Source of the DNA: Acidobacteriaceae bacterium
Lineage (GTDB): Bacteria > Acidobacteriota > Terriglobia > Terriglobales > Acidobacteriaceae
Direction: 5' to 3'
Length of the DNA: 6,014 nucleotides
Assembly: GCA_003133425.1 (NCBI GenBank)
Contig: PKXI01000308.1
Location: forward strand, 1-6,014
Made by a program: the position numbers and the translations under genes. Positions 5,395-6,014 of this stretch are shown piece by piece (the first letter of the stretch is position 1; each line of letters begins with the position of its first letter). The notes below the pieces were generated by a model. That model did not search any database. It was not told where the DNA came from and saw nothing but the letters and a program-made list of their open reading frames with translations.

Positions 5395-5691
5395 ATGCCC
5401 CCTACCGCAGTCATCAAGAACTCCGACTTCCAATTGATCTCAGAGTTCGCGCAGCCCGATGCGAAGAAGCGCTTGTCGCTTGGCGAGGCCCTCGGGGACG
5501 CTACGGCATTCAACATCTACCGGAATCCGCTTGGCCAGCTCATCCTCGATCCGGTCAAGACCATTCCCGCTTCTGAGATGTGGCTTTACGAGAATGCGCA
5601 AGCCCTGGCCAGCGTGAAACAGGGTTTGCGGGAATCAGCTGAAGGCAAGAGCGTCTATCGCGGTTCATTTGCCCGGCACGCTCGGAAATAG
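5395..5691 (+). CDS. AbrB-like antitoxin of a type II toxin-antitoxin pair
   Basis: A 98-residue protein. Residues about 24-58 (KKRLSLGEAL, FNIYRNPLGQLILDPVKTIP) have the alternating pattern of a SpoVT/AbrB swapped-hairpin DNA-binding domain. They are followed by a helix (SEMWLYENAQALASVKQGLRESAEG, 60-84) and a short tail with GSFA (90-93). This order, DNA-binding hairpin then a C-terminal toxin-wrapping segment, is what is expected of an antitoxin that neutralises the next gene's product and represses the operon. The ATG at 5395 is the natural start: it follows the -10-like box directly, and the longer open frame upstream runs through the promoter and the palindrome. The toxin start lies 2 bases after its stop, implying translational coupling. 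The antitoxin role is well supported by context; the AbrB fold is inferred from pattern alone. Confidence 0.78.
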   Translation: MPPTAVIKNSDFQLISEFAQPDAKKRLSLGEALGDATAFNIYRNPLGQLILDPVKTIPASEMWLYENAQALASVKQGLRESAEGKSVYRGSFARHARK

Positions 5692-5693
5692 GC

Positions 5694-6014
5694 ATGCAGC
5701 GAAAAATCAAGTTCACGCCCACGTTAGATCGGCAGTTGACAGCTCTCGAAAATGCACCATCCAGTGTCGTGCTTCACGCGCAGGTTCAGAAGGCCCTCGG
5801 CTTTCTCGAAGTCGACCCACACCATCCTGGCCTTCATACCCACGAATTCACGTCGCTGACAGGCGCCAATGGCGAGAAGGTCTTTGAGGCCTACGCTCAG
5901 AACAACACCCCCGGCGCATATCGCATCTTCTGGCATTACGGTCCTGATGAAACCAGGGGCAAAAAGCGCACGCCCGTAATCACGATCGTCGCGATTACAC
6001 CTCATCTAGTATTA
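5694..6014 (+). CDS. RelE/ParE-like toxin, 3' end outside window
   Basis: An open frame of 107 codons without a stop before the window ends. The order of elements fits the RelE/ParE toxin fold: an N-terminal strand (MQRKIKFTPT), helices with VQKALGFLEVDPHHPGLHTHEF (31-52), then core strands with EKVFEAYAQN, GAYRIFWHYGPD (74-85) and TPVITIVAITPH (93-104). The DPHHPGLHTH and YRIFW segments are typical of the family. Because ITPH usually falls near the C-terminus, little is probably missing. Members block growth as mRNA-cleaving (RelE) or gyrase-poisoning (ParE) toxins, and the sequence does not tell which applies. It would be silenced by the antitoxin encoded immediately before it. GGAA near the antitoxin stop (5684-5687) may serve as ribosome binding site. 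The family call is good; activity is untested. Confidence 0.75.
   Translation, partial: MQRKIKFTPTLDRQLTALENAPSSVVLHAQVQKALGFLEVDPHHPGLHTHEFTSLTGANGEKVFEAYAQNNTPGAYRIFWHYGPDETRGKKRTPVITIVAITPHLVL

Noticed and set aside
5724..6005. 93-residue minus-strand frame
   Set aside because: Antisense to the RelE/ParE-like toxin, which has clear family features and follows the antitoxin gene by 2 bases.

Overview
The window (about 57% GC by eye) looks like a chromosomal segment of an acidobacterium, most likely of the Terriglobia/Acidobacteriaceae type. The phylum call is an inference. It rests on two intergenic palindromes at 2773-2814 and 2907-2948 whose sequences resemble dispersed repeats that I associate with such genomes, and on the general character of the proteins. 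No rRNA, tRNA or CRISPR is visible.

Layout, left to right: a small excisionase/MerR-like helix-turn-helix protein (+); a 420-base spacer rich in short repeats; lexA (+), with a candidate operator overlapping its -10 box; nagA, N-acetylglucosamine-6-phosphate deacetylase (+); a convergent spacer of 286 bases holding two palindromic repeats; a minus-strand two-gene operon of an exported NPP-type phosphodiesterase (5274 to 3916) followed by a BadF/NAGK-type GlcNAc kinase (3891 to 2974); a divergent spacer with a palindrome; and a type II toxin-antitoxin pair (+), an AbrB-like antitoxin and a RelE/ParE-like toxin that runs off the right end.

The middle genes fit amino-sugar salvage. The kinase would make GlcNAc-6-phosphate in the cytoplasm and NagA would deacetylate it to GlcN-6-phosphate. 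The exported phosphodiesterase, co-transcribed with the kinase, may release nucleotides or sugar phosphates outside the cytoplasm. That last link is inferred from gene order only.

The most unusual signal is regulatory. lexA, nagA and the antitoxin gene each have a -10-like hexamer ending only 6-7 bases before the ATG and no Shine-Dalgarno sequence, which points to leaderless transcripts. The phosphodiesterase, kinase and small HTH genes have clear Shine-Dalgarno sequences. No wholly new multi-gene system is evident. The candidates worth testing are the lexA operator, the repeat cluster before lexA and the phosphodiesterase-kinase operon.
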